Of a stretch of DNA of 64,000 bases, positions 8,940 to 17,360 are shown in pieces. The stretch spans positions 3,594,501 to 3,658,500 of the forward strand of contig NZ_CP082362.1 in the NCBI RefSeq assembly GCF_020740535.1, written 5' to 3'. The number at the start of each line of letters is the position of its first letter. Position 1 is the stretch's first letter. The position numbers and the translations under genes were made by a program. Source of the DNA: Streptomyces profundus (lineage in GTDB: Bacteria; Actinomycetota; Actinomycetes; Streptomycetales; Streptomycetaceae). Under the pieces are notes generated by a model. The model did no database searches, was not told the DNA's origin, and was given only the letters and a program-made list of their open reading frames with translations.

Positions 8940-10211
8940 GTGGGCCTTGTCGTGCAGAAGTACGGCGGCTCCTCCGTTGCCGATGCCGAAGGTATCAAGC
9001 GGGTCGCCAAGCGAATTGTCGAGGCCAAGAAGAACGGCCACCAGGTGGTGGTCGTGGTCTCGGCGATGGGCGATACGACGGACGAGCTGATGGATCTCGC
9101 CGCGGAGGTGTCCCCCGTCGCCTCCGGGCGGGAACTGGACATGCTGTTGACCGCCGGGGAACGGATCTCCATGGCCCTGTTGGCGATGGCGATCACATCG
9201 TTGGGGCACGAGGCGCAATCGTTCACCGGAAGTCAGGCAGGCGTCATCACCGACGCCGTACACAACAAGGCCCGCATCATCGATGTCACGCCGGGTCGGA
9301 TCAAGAGTTCGGTCGATCAGGGCAATATCGCGATCGTCGCGGGCTTCCAGGGAGTGTCTCAGGGCAGCAAGGACATCACGACCCTGGGCCGGGGCGGGTC
9401 CGACACCACGGCCGTCGCCCTCGCCGCCGCCCTCGACGCCGAGGTGTGTGAGATCTACACCGATGTCGACGGCGTCTTCACCGCCGACCCCCGGGTGGTG
9501 AAAAAGGCCAGGAAGATCGACTGGATCTCCTTCGAGGACATGCTGGAACTGGCCAGTTCCGGCTCCAAGGTGCTGCTCCACCGCTGTGTGGAGTATGCCC
9601 GCCGTTACAACATCCCGATCCATGTCAGGTCGTCGTTCTCGGGAAAGCCGGGGACATGGGTCGGAAGCCGACAGCAGGAAGGGGAACCGGTGGAGCAGGC
9701 AATCATCTCGGGGGTCGCCCACGACACCTCGGAGGCCAAGGTCACCGTGGTGGGCGTGCCCGACAAGCCCGGTGAGGCCGCCAAGATCTTCCGGACCATC
9801 GCGGACGCCACCATCAACATCGACATGGTGGTCCAGAACGTCTCGGCCGCGTCCACCGGGTTGACGGACATCTCGTTCACGCTCCCCAAGACGGAGGGCC
9901 GCAAGGCCATCGAGGCGCTGGAGCGGCAACGTTCCCTGATCGGCTTCGACGCGCTCCGCTACGACGACCAGATCGCCAAGATCTCGCTGGTCGGCGCCGG
10001 GATGAAGACCAACCCCGGAGTCACGGCGACCTTCTTCGAGGCGCTGTCCAACTCGGGGGTCAACATCGAGCTGATCTCGACGTCCGAGATCCGGATCTCG
10101 GTGGTCACCCGCGAGGACGACGCCAACTCCGCGGTCCGGGCGGTGCACACCGCCTTCGGTCTCGACAGCGACAGCGACGAGGCCGTGGTCTACGGGGGAA
10201 CCGGACGCTGA
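8940..10211 (+). CDS. lysC: Aspartokinase (alpha and internal beta products)
   Basis: It phosphorylates aspartate, the first step of the Lys/Thr/Met/diaminopimelate pathway. The 423-aa protein has the kinase signature KYGGSSV at 7-13, [19 protein letters not shown], and two C-terminal ACT domains (about 265-415) for feedback control. GTG 8940 is preceded by GAGGAG at about 10 nt. An in-frame GTG at 9690 has an excellent ribosome site and begins [19 protein letters not shown], matching the separately translated beta subunit known in corynebacteria. No asd gene follows directly, unlike the common ask-asd order. Confidence 0.95.
   Translation: MGLVVQKYGGSSVADAEGIKRVAKRIVEAKKNGHQVVVVVSAMGDTTDELMDLAAEVSPVASGRELDMLLTAGERISMALLAMAITSLGHEAQSFTGSQAGVITDAVHNKARIIDVTPGRIKSSVDQGNIAIVAGFQGVSQGSKDITTLGRGGSDTTAVALAAALDAEVCEIYTDVDGVFTADPRVVKKARKIDWISFEDMLELASSGSKVLLHRCVEYARRYNIPIHVRSSFSGKPGTWVGSRQQEGEPVEQAIISGVAHDTSEAKVTVVGVPDKPGEAAKIFRTIADATINIDMVVQNVSAASTGLTDISFTLPKTEGRKAIEALERQRSLIGFDALRYDDQIAKISLVGAGMKTNPGVTATFFEALSNSGVNIELISTSEIRISVVTREDDANSAVRAVHTAFGLDSDSDEAVVYGGTGR
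9676..9692 (+). promoter_or_regulatory. Internal ribosome-binding site and GTG start for aspartokinase beta subunit
   Basis: AGGAAGGGG at 9676-9684 is followed after 5 nt by in-frame GTG (9690-9692), inside lysC at codon 251. The position matches the alpha/beta internal start of alpha2beta2 aspartokinases, and would make a 173-residue ACT-domain protein. Confidence 0.7.
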
Positions 10212-10359
10212 ACCGCCCGTACGCCGAACGGTGTCGAACGGTTCCGTCCCTCCCGCGTCCGATCGCGGGCGTCCTCGGTGGTCTCCGGCTCGCCATCCGG
10301 TGTCCGCCGCTGATCGGCCGCCCACCGATGGCTAATGAGAGTTGTCCGAGGTTGGTTGG

Positions 10360-10473
10360 TTGTGAATCTCTCGTGACCAACTCGTAGGCTGGGACGGCTT
10401 GCTACGGACCGAGCGCCCGAGAGACGATTTCCTCTCCCCGCACCGCAACACAACACCAGCGGTGCGGGGAGAG
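10360..10473 (+). promoter_or_regulatory. Candidate promoter and leader hairpin upstream of the sigma factor
   Basis: The 408 bp between lysC and the sigma gene contain a possible promoter (TTGTGA 10360, TAGGCT 10385, 19-bp spacer). Downstream is a perfect 15-bp hairpin, CTCTCCCCGCACCGC / GCGGTGCGGGGAGAG, at 10432-10473 with a 12-nt A/C-rich loop and a short TCTTT tail. The hairpin could terminate or attenuate the leader about 150 nt before the coding start. I see no coding frame in the rest of the gap. Confidence 0.45.
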
Positions 10474-10619
10474 TCTTTGGCGCGCCTCTCCATCGGCGCG
10501 AGGCACCGACCGGACCAGGGCATCGACGGCAGGGCGGCATAGATGAGGGCAATGCACCCGATACCTATCAGTCTGCCCGCGCCGTACAACCTTCGCGGGG
10601 GAGAACGTGTCCAACAGGC

Positions 10620-11270
10620 GTGGCAGAGGTCCTCGAATTCATGGCAACGCCCGCTCGTCCTTTCCCTCGTCCCAGCTCGGCAGGAGCCGGGAGCGGGGCC
10701 GTGACCGCGCCGCTGCCCGCGGCGCGACCGAGTCGCATCCCCGCCGCCGGCGAGGGTGCGGACGACGCGATGGCTGAGGGCACCACCGTTGACTTCCTGA
10801 CCGAGACCTACCGGGCGCACTACCGCTCGCTCCTCGGCCTGGCCGCGCTGCTGCTCGACGACACGGCGTCCTGTGAGGACGTCGTGCAGGAGGCGTTCAT
10901 CCGCGTCCACTCGGCCCGCAACCGCGTCCGCGACCCGGACAAGACGCTGGCGTACCTGCGCCAGACCGTGGTCAACCTCTCCCGTTCCGCCCTGCGTCGC
11001 CGGATCATCGGCCTGAAGCTGCTCAGCAAGCCGCTCCCCCACATGGCCAGCGCCGAGGAGGGCGCCTACGAGCAGTTGGAGCGCGCCGACCTGATCAAGG
11101 CGATGCGCGGACTGCAACGCAGACAGCGCGAGGTGCTCGTACTGCGCTACTTCGCCGACATGTCGGAGGCCGAGGTGGCCAAGGCCCTGGGCATCTCCGC
11201 CGGGTCGGTCAAGGCATACGGCTCGCGTGGCATCGCGGCGCTGCGCGTCGCCATGGAGGCCGCCAGATGA
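10620..11270 (+). CDS. ECF-type RNA polymerase sigma factor
   Basis: Region 2 is visible at about 55-125 (DFLTETYRAHYRSLLGLAAL, DVVQEAFIRVH, TLAYLRQTVVNLSRS). Region 4 is at about 155-215 (RQREVLVLRYFADMSEAEVA, GISAGSVKAYGSRGIAALR). The N-terminal 50 residues are Pro/Ala-rich and poorly conserved; ATG 10641 or ATG 10770 are alternative starts. Its stop overlaps the ATG of the next gene (ATGA), which encodes a membrane-anchored protein, as is common for sigma/anti-sigma pairs. The gene is preceded by a long leader with a strong hairpin. Confidence 0.88.
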   Translation: MAEVLEFMATPARPFPRPSSAGAGSGAVTAPLPAARPSRIPAAGEGADDAMAEGTTVDFLTETYRAHYRSLLGLAALLLDDTASCEDVVQEAFIRVHSARNRVRDPDKTLAYLRQTVVNLSRSALRRRIIGLKLLSKPLPHMASAEEGAYEQLERADLIKAMRGLQRRQREVLVLRYFADMSEAEVAKALGISAGSVKAYGSRGIAALRVAMEAAR

Positions 11271-12748
11271 CACCACACGAGCCCGGTTTCCGGCATCAGC
11301 CGGACCGGGCGCCGACGGATGCCCGCGACGAGCCGCCGGGGCGGGGGCACGCCCCCCCGGACGCGCCGCCGGCCCAGCCGGCCGACGGCCACGAACGGGC
11401 CGACGCGCGCCCGAAGCCCGGCACGGCGCCGGCCGACGAACAGGCCACGGCCCCGCCCGAGCCGTCGGCCCCACAGGACCTGGTCGACCTCGACCCGCTG
11501 GGGTCGATCGAGGAGGAGCGGCTGCGCCTCCTGCTGCACGACGCGGTCAGCGAACTGAAGCCGGACGCGCACGCCCTGGCGACGCTGCACGAGGCGGTGC
11601 CGATGCGCCGCAGGCGGCGGCGGCAGATGCTGCTGGGCACGGCGGCGTCGGTGGCGCTGCTGGGGATCGGCGCACCGCTGATGGCCAGCGTGGCCTCCAC
11701 AGGGGACGGCGACCAGGGCGCCGCCATGGACACCGAGAGCGGCCAGGGCCACCTCGGCGGCTGGACCGAGGACGGCGGCTCCGGCGAGCCGGGCGCGCCC
11801 CACCTCACCGGCGGCGGCCTCGGCGAGCAGCACAGCGGCGGCGATCCGGACGACGGCGGCTCCCCGTTCCCCAGCGGCGAGCCGAGCGACAACGGGACGA
11901 GCGACTCCCGGGAGACGCTCGGCGTCACCTCGCCCAGCTGCGCCCGCGAGCAACTCGGCCGGGTGGCCACCTGGACGGAGACCCCGGACCAGGAGGGGCG
12001 GATCTACGGCCTGATCCGGCTGTCCAACATCTCGTCCGAGCCCTGCCGTGTCACCGGTGAGGGTGAGTTGGCGGTGCTCTCGGACGCCTCGGGAACCACC
12101 CGGGTGCGGGTCGTCGACCGCACCGAGGGAGACCGCGCGACCGGCCTGCCGGCGCCGGCCGAGGCACATCCGGAGCTGATCCTGCCGCCGGGCGAGGCGT
12201 ACGAGGTGCGGTTCGCCTGGGTCCCGGACAACGCGGTGGGCGGCTGCGCGGTCGCGGCCACACCGACCCCTGGCCCCTCCTACACGACGCAGCTGCACCC
12301 GGTCGACCCGGAGGGCTCGGCCAGCGGCGGCGACGGCACGGGCTCGGGACCGGCCGGATCCGAGGGGGCCGGCGGGCCCGACGGCTCCGACGGCTCGAAC
12401 AACGGCAACGGCAACGGCGGCGGCGGGAACGGCAACTCGGGCAACGACGGCGGCAACGGCGGGAACGGCGGCAGCGGGGACGCCGGCGCCGGCGGCGACG
12501 AGAACGGCGGCACCGACGAGGGCGCGGTCGGCGACGGCGGCTCCTCCTCCCCGGGCGAGGGCGACGGGGGCGCCAGCGGCGACACCGGCACCTCACCGCC
12601 GATCGAGGGCGGCGGCAGCGAGGGCGACGGCGTGGTCCTGCGCTACACCCCCGAGGCGGGGGAGCCGGAGGCGGCCAGGATCCAGCTGGACGGAGCCTGC
12701 TCGGGCACGATCTACCGCACCGGCGTGCTGACCGCGGCGGCCAGCTGA
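11267..12748 (+). CDS. Membrane-anchored partner of the sigma factor, Gly/Ser/Asn-rich (possible anti-sigma)
   Basis: A 493-aa protein translationally coupled to the sigma gene by ATGA overlap. A Pro/Arg-rich cytoplasmic N-terminus leads to EEERLRLLLHDAVSELKPDA (residues about 80-100) and one transmembrane helix (about 127-145, LLGTAASVALLGIGAPLMAS) after an Arg-rich stop. The extracytoplasmic part carries a beta-rich domain (about 225-345) and a low-complexity Gly/Asn/Asp/Ser stretch (about 350-445). The arrangement fits an anti-sigma-like sensor, but no zinc or classical anti-sigma motif is seen, so this is inference. GC-rich repeats inflate its length. Confidence 0.65.
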   Translation: MTPHEPGFRHQPDRAPTDARDEPPGRGHAPPDAPPAQPADGHERADARPKPGTAPADEQATAPPEPSAPQDLVDLDPLGSIEEERLRLLLHDAVSELKPDAHALATLHEAVPMRRRRRRQMLLGTAASVALLGIGAPLMASVASTGDGDQGAAMDTESGQGHLGGWTEDGGSGEPGAPHLTGGGLGEQHSGGDPDDGGSPFPSGEPSDNGTSDSRETLGVTSPSCAREQLGRVATWTETPDQEGRIYGLIRLSNISSEPCRVTGEGELAVLSDASGTTRVRVVDRTEGDRATGLPAPAEAHPELILPPGEAYEVRFAWVPDNAVGGCAVAATPTPGPSYTTQLHPVDPEGSASGGDGTGSGPAGSEGAGGPDGSDGSNNGNGNGGGGNGNSGNDGGNGGNGGSGDAGAGGDENGGTDEGAVGDGGSSSPGEGDGGASGDTGTSPPIEGGGSEGDGVVLRYTPEAGEPEAARIQLDGACSGTIYRTGVLTAAAS

Positions 12749-12844
12749 GCGGCCGGGAGCGCGGGCGGCGCCGAGGGCCCGTACGCCTGGCCGCCGGCCG
12801 CCCCGGCGCACGGCCCGGCGACCAGCGGAAGTACCGTTGACCCC

Positions 12845-13723
12845 GTGTACCGGTTTCTGCTGACTCCTCGCTGGTGGACGATCAACATCTTCGTGATGCT
12901 CGCCGTTCCCATCTGCCTGATCGCCGGCATCTGGCAGCTGGGGCGGTTCGAGAGCCAGGTGGATTCGCACCGCGAGCAGCAGAAGCTGGCCGAGGGGACG
13001 GGCGAGGTGCGGCCCGTGGGCGAGTTGCTGCCGCTGACCACCGAGACGGTGGGCCGGCAGGCCGAGGCCACCGGCACCTTCGATCCGGAGCACCAACTGC
13101 TGGTGCCGGAGCGGATGATCGAGGGGCGGCGCGGCTTCCTCGTGCTGACGCCGCTGCTGCCCGCCGACGGCTCGCCCGCCGTGCCGGTGGTGCGCGGCTG
13201 GCTGCCGGGGGCGGCCGATCCGGCGGCCGGACCGGAGCCGCCGGCCGGGGAGGTGACCGTCGTCGGGGCCCTCCAGGCCGCGGAGTCGCCGAGCAAGGTC
13301 AGCGGCAAGACCGAGGGCCTCGCCGCCGGCGAGCTGGGCGTGATCGGCGCCGCCTCGTTGATCAACATCCTGCCCTACCCGGTCGAGGACTCCTGGATCA
13401 CCGTGCGGGAGCCCGAGGCCCCGCTGGTGGCGGTGCCGGCGACGGCGCCCGCCGGGACGAGCCTGGACCTGGACGCGTTCCAGAACCTCGGCTACACCGC
13501 CGAGTGGTTCGTCTTCGCCGGCTTCACGCTCTTCATGTGGTTCCGCTTCTTCCGTCGCGAGGTGGAGACGCTGCGCGACGCCGAGCTGGGGCTGACCGAC
13601 GACGGCCCGGCCACGGCGGCCGGCCCCGGGGCTCCCGGGGGTCCCAGGAGCCCCGAGGGCCCGGAGCGGCCGGCTAGCGAGCAGCCGCCCGACCGCCAGG
13701 CAGATGATCTCGCGCGAACCTGA
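12845..13723 (+). CDS. SURF1-family cytochrome oxidase assembly protein
   Basis: SURF1 helps insert haem a into aa3-type cytochrome oxidase in the membrane. The 292-aa protein has two transmembrane helices at the expected ends (about 11-31, FVMLAVPICLIAGIWQLGRF; about 218-236, EWFVFAGFTLFMWFRFFRR). Between them is an extracellular domain with GTFDPEHQLLVPER, GFLVLTPLLP and VPVVRGWLP. A Pro/Gly-rich tail follows. GTG start. Its 3' end overlaps the convergent S9 peptidase gene by 50 bp. Confidence 0.9.
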   Translation: MYRFLLTPRWWTINIFVMLAVPICLIAGIWQLGRFESQVDSHREQQKLAEGTGEVRPVGELLPLTTETVGRQAEATGTFDPEHQLLVPERMIEGRRGFLVLTPLLPADGSPAVPVVRGWLPGAADPAAGPEPPAGEVTVVGALQAAESPSKVSGKTEGLAAGELGVIGAASLINILPYPVEDSWITVREPEAPLVAVPATAPAGTSLDLDAFQNLGYTAEWFVFAGFTLFMWFRFFRREVETLRDAELGLTDDGPATAAGPGAPGGPRSPEGPERPASEQPPDRQADDLART

Positions 13724-15521
13724 TCTCCTGCGCCACCTGCTTGATCCGCTCCTCCACCACCAGCGATCCGTGCCCCGCGTCATAGCGGTACACCTCGTGC
13801 GGGTGGCCGCGCTCCGTCAGCCGCTCCACGTAGTTCTCGATCTGACGGATCGGGCAGCGCGGGTCGTTGAGCCCCGCCGAGACATAGACCGGGGCCCGCA
13901 CATCGTCCACATAGGTGATCGGCGAGGACGCCGCCCAGCGCTCGGGCACCTCGTCGGGGGAGCCGCCGAGCAGCGTGCGGTCCATCGCCTTGAGCGCCTC
14001 CATCTCGTCCTCGTAGGCCGCGACATAGTCGGCGACCGGAACGGCGGCGACGCCGACCGCCCAGCTCTTCGGCTGGGTGCCGATGCCGAGGAGGGTGAGA
14101 TAGCCGCCCCAGGAGCCGCCGGTGAGCACCAGACGCTCCGGATCGGCCAGCCCCGAGGCGACGGCCCACTCCCTGACGGCGGCGATGTCCTCCAGCTCGA
14201 TCAGGCCGACCCGGTGCTTGAGCGCGTCCGTCCAGGCGCGGCCATAGCCCGTGGAGCCCCGGTAGTTGACCCTGACCACCGCGAAACCGTGATCCACCCA
14301 GGCCGCCATCGCGGCGGCGAACGCGTCGCTGTCGTGCGCCGTGGGGCCGCCATGGATGTCGAACACCGTGGGGAACGGGCCCTCGCCCGGCGGCTGTTGC
14401 ACCAGCGCGTGGACCTTGCCCCCCGGGCCCTCGACCCAGGCGTCCGTCACCGGCACCGACCTCGGCGCCTTGATGCCGGGCGGATCGAGCACCGTCCGCC
14501 CCGTCGTCGACCGCACCTGGGGCGGCTCGGCGGCCGACGACCAGAGGAACTCCACCTCGCCGTCCGGGCGGGCTGCGGCGCCTGAGATGGTGCCGGCCGG
14601 GGTGTCGAGGCGGGTCGACTCGCCGGCCGCCAGGTCGTAGCGGTACAGCTCGTCGCGGGCCTGATAGCTGTGCGAGACCAGCAGCGCCGAGCCGTCCGGA
14701 TACCACTCGGCGTGCAGATCGCCTGGCAGCCCCAGGGAGAGCTCCCGCTGCTCGCCGGTGAGCGGATCCCACAGCAGGGGCTCCCAACGGCCGTGCCGCT
14801 GATGGCCGACGAGCAGCCGGCTGTCGCCCGCCAGCGGCGCGAAGCCCAACGCGGAGAGGCCCGACTCGACCGTGCCGCCCGCCGTGTCGTCCAACTCGGC
14901 GACGGGGGAGCCGTCCAGCCGGGTCACCCGCAGCGCCGAGTGCATGGCGTCGCCGTGCTCGGTGTGCTCGATGGCCAACAGCGAGGCGTCGTAGGAGAGG
15001 GAACCGACGCCGGCGGACTGCCGGTGGCGGTAGATCTCGGTGGGCTCGGCGGCGCCGGGAAGCCGCACATGGAGGGTGGTGCCCTCCTCCTCCGTGTCGC
15101 GCCCGACCACCACCGTGCCGTCGCGGCCGAGGGCGAGGCCGCTCGGGTAGGCGGCGGCGAGCCCGGCGACGGCCGGCTCGTCGGGGCCGCCCTGGAACGG
15201 CTGCCGGCGCCAGACGCCGAACTCGTCGCCGTCCGTGTCGTCGAACCACCAGATCCACTCGCCGTCCGGCGAAAGACCGCCGGAGACCGTGCCGTTGGGC
15301 CGGTCGGTGGCCTGCCGCCGCGCGCCGGTGGCGCGGTCCCAGGCGTACAGCTCGAAGGTGCCGGTGGCGTCGGAGACGAAGAGCGAGCGCTCGGGCGCCT
15401 CGCGGGCCCAGCGCGGCAGGCTCACCCGGGGCGCCCTGAACCGCAGCTCCCAGTCGGGGACTTCGGACGGGACGGCGGAGATGGGCTCGTTCGCGGGGTC
15501 CTCGGGCACGGAATCAGTCAT
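13674..15521 (-). CDS. S9-family serine peptidase (prolyl oligopeptidase/acylaminoacyl type)
   Basis: The 615-aa protein has an N-terminal beta-propeller (about 20-340; repeated blade motifs such as ELYAWDRATGARRQ and SPDGEWIWWFDDTDGDEFG) and a C-terminal alpha/beta hydrolase domain. The catalytic Ser is in GGSWGGYL, the Asp in GLNDPRCPIRQ and the His in YDAGHGS. No signal peptide, so probably cytoplasmic peptide turnover. ATG 15521 is chosen; an ATG 24 nt upstream (15545) is also in frame. It converges with SURF1 and overlaps its end. Confidence 0.9.
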   Translation of the reverse strand: MTDSVPEDPANEPISAVPSEVPDWELRFRAPRVSLPRWAREAPERSLFVSDATGTFELYAWDRATGARRQATDRPNGTVSGGLSPDGEWIWWFDDTDGDEFGVWRRQPFQGGPDEPAVAGLAAAYPSGLALGRDGTVVVGRDTEEEGTTLHVRLPGAAEPTEIYRHRQSAGVGSLSYDASLLAIEHTEHGDAMHSALRVTRLDGSPVAELDDTAGGTVESGLSALGFAPLAGDSRLLVGHQRHGRWEPLLWDPLTGEQRELSLGLPGDLHAEWYPDGSALLVSHSYQARDELYRYDLAAGESTRLDTPAGTISGAAARPDGEVEFLWSSAAEPPQVRSTTGRTVLDPPGIKAPRSVPVTDAWVEGPGGKVHALVQQPPGEGPFPTVFDIHGGPTAHDSDAFAAAMAAWVDHGFAVVRVNYRGSTGYGRAWTDALKHRVGLIELEDIAAVREWAVASGLADPERLVLTGGSWGGYLTLLGIGTQPKSWAVGVAAVPVADYVAAYEDEMEALKAMDRTLLGGSPDEVPERWAASSPITYVDDVRAPVYVSAGLNDPRCPIRQIENYVERLTERGHPHEVYRYDAGHGSLVVEERIKQVAQEIRFARDHLPGGRAAAR

Positions 15522-15632
15522 GCGATCAGTTGTACCCGAAGGCACCGGCAGCGCGCGGCGCCGCCGGCGCCCCGGGGCACACCGAGGCGAAGCGGAACGT
15601 CAGCCCGTGGCGCCCCGGCCGGCGCCGACGGC

Positions 15633-16100
15633 TCAGCCGGCGATCAGCTCGACCTGCACCTCGACCTCGACCGGCGCGTCCAGCGGCAGCACCGCCACCC
15701 CGACCGCGCTGCGGGCGTGCCGGCCGCGCTCGCCGAAGACCTCCCCCAGCAGCTCGCTGGCGCCGTTGATCACCTGCGGCTGCCCCGTGAACCCGGGGGC
15801 GGAGGCCACAAAGCCCAGCACCTTGACCACCCTGGCCACCCGGTCCAGATCGCCGACCACCGACTTCACCGCGGCGAGGGCGTTGAGCGCGCAGATCCGC
15901 GCCATGTCCTTGGCCTGCTCGGGCGTGACCTCGGCGCCGACCTTCCCCGCCACCGGCAGCTCGCCGTCGACCAGCGGCACCTGCCCCGAGGTGAACACGT
16001 AGTCGCCGCTGGTCACGGCCGGCACATAGGCGGCCACCGGCGGAACCACCGGCGGCAGCGCGAGACCGAGACCCGCCAGCCTCTCCTCGACCCCGCTCAC
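15633..16100 (-). CDS. RidA-family (YjgF/YER057c) protein
   Basis: The 155-aa protein has the RidA fold signatures SGDYVFTSGQVPLVDGELP and CALNALAAVKSVVGDLDRVARVVKVLGFV, and a C-terminal VGVAVLPLDAPVEVEVQVEL. RidA enzymes deaminate reactive enamine/imine intermediates of PLP enzymes. The usual C-terminal Arg of canonical RidA (R in the ...RxxV motif) is not obvious, so the substrate may differ. GTG 16100 overlaps the stop of the upstream small gene (GTGA), indicating translational coupling. Confidence 0.88.
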   Translation of the reverse strand: MSGVEERLAGLGLALPPVVPPVAAYVPAVTSGDYVFTSGQVPLVDGELPVAGKVGAEVTPEQAKDMARICALNALAAVKSVVGDLDRVARVVKVLGFVASAPGFTGQPQVINGASELLGEVFGERGRHARSAVGVAVLPLDAPVEVEVQVELIAG

Positions 16101-16255
16101 GCCTGCTTCTCACGCTTGAGGTAGGCCACCAGCTGCTCCGAGTTGGGCCCTGGCACGACCTGCACCAACTCCCAGCCGTCCTCGCCCCAGTTGTCCAGAA
16201 TCTGCTTGGTCGCGTGGACCAGGAGCGGCACCGTCACGTATTCCCACTTCTTCAT
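16097..16255 (-). CDS. Small DUF4177-type protein
   Basis: A 52-residue protein, MKKWEYVTVPLLVHATKQIL followed by DNWGEDGWELVQVVPGPNSE and a basic tail. The W-E-Y, LN/DxxG-x-x-GWELV pattern identifies DUF4177. Function unknown. It is the first gene of the pair with the RidA gene and overlaps its start by 4 bp. It is divergent from the first ArsA-like gene, 90 bp away. Confidence 0.85.
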   Translation of the reverse strand: MKKWEYVTVPLLVHATKQILDNWGEDGWELVQVVPGPNSEQLVAYLKREKQA

Positions 16256-16345
16256 GGCCGACACTCTAGCCACCGCCACCGACAACAGCCCCGCGAACGG
16301 GTTCCCCGAGCGGGCACGCCACCTCGGGTCGCTAGGCTCGCCGAC

Positions 16346-17305
16346 GTGACCCCAGAACGCAGACTGCATGTGGTCAGCGGGAAGGGCGGCACGGGGAAGA
16401 CCACCGTCGCCGCCGCGCTCGCGCTCGCGCTGGCCGACGAGGGGCGGCGCACGCTGCTCGTCGAGGTCGAGGGCCGTCAGGGCATCGCCCAGCTCTTCGA
16501 GACCGAGGCACTGCCCTACGAGGAACGCCGCATCGCCATCGGCCCCGGTGGTGGCGAGGTGTACGCGCTGGCCATCGACGCCGAACGCGCCCTGCTCGAC
16601 TACCTCCAGATGTTCTACAAGCTGGGCGGCGCCGGCCGGGCGCTGCGCCGGATCGGCGCCATCGACTTCGCCACCACCATCGCCCCGGGGCTGCGCGACG
16701 TGCTGCTCACCGGCAAGGCGTGCGAGGCGGCCAGGCGGCGCGGGCCCGACGGCGGCTTCGTGTACGACGCGGTGGTGATGGACGCCCCGCCGACCGGTCG
16801 GATCACCCGGTTCCTCGGCGTCAACCACGAGATCGCCGGGCTGGCCAGGATGGGGCCCATCCACCACCAGGCGCAGGCCGTGATGCGGGTGCTGAAGTCG
16901 GCCGAGACCGCCGTCCATCTGGTGACCCTGCTGGAGGAGATGCCGGTCCAGGAGACCGCCGACGGCATCGCCGAGCTGCGCGCCGCGGAGCTCCCGGTCG
17001 GCGCCGTGGTCGTCAACATGGTCCGCCCGCCGACGCCGGTCCAGGCGCGCGCCCCAGCGGATGTCGACCGGGACGCGCTGGCCGGCTCGCTGCGCGCCGC
17101 CGGGCTGCGCGACGCGGAGCGTCTGGTCGGACCGCTGCTCGCCGAGGGCGCGGCGCAGGCCGAGCGGCTGGCCCTGGAGGCGGGCCAGCGCGCCGAGTTG
17201 GCCGACCTGGGCCTGCCGGTGCGCGAGCTGCCGCTGCTCGTGGACGGCGCGGATCTGGCCGGCCTCTACCGACAGGCCCGTCGCCTGCGGGAACACCCGT
17301 GGTGA
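16346..17305 (+). CDS. ArsA/Get3-like P-loop ATPase, first of pair
   Basis: A 319-aa deviant-Walker ATPase: P-loop SGKGGTGKTTVAAALALALA (GKGGTGKT 12-19), switch-like VMDAPPTGRITRFL, and a C-terminal Leu-rich region. Actinobacteria carry two adjacent ArsA-like genes beside wblA; their substrate is not known and no arsenic genes are nearby. GTG 16346 lies 8 nt after TAGGCT (16333-16338), with no Shine-Dalgarno, so the transcript may be leaderless. The next gene starts 55 bp downstream. Confidence 0.88.
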   Translation: MTPERRLHVVSGKGGTGKTTVAAALALALADEGRRTLLVEVEGRQGIAQLFETEALPYEERRIAIGPGGGEVYALAIDAERALLDYLQMFYKLGGAGRALRRIGAIDFATTIAPGLRDVLLTGKACEAARRRGPDGGFVYDAVVMDAPPTGRITRFLGVNHEIAGLARMGPIHHQAQAVMRVLKSAETAVHLVTLLEEMPVQETADGIAELRAAELPVGAVVVNMVRPPTPVQARAPADVDRDALAGSLRAAGLRDAERLVGPLLAEGAAQAERLALEAGQRAELADLGLPVRELPLLVDGADLAGLYRQARRLREHPW

Positions 17306-17360
17306 CCTGGCCCAGGGCCCGCCGGGCCCCCAGCGGTGCGCCGAGTGGAGGAGGAGCCCG

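Noticed and set aside
12300..12600. Gly/Asn/Ser/Asp repeats that look like a tandem-repeat or CRISPR-like array at DNA level
   Set aside because: Repeats are short, irregular codon-level repeats within the sigma-partner protein's low-complexity segment; no spacer-repeat periodicity.
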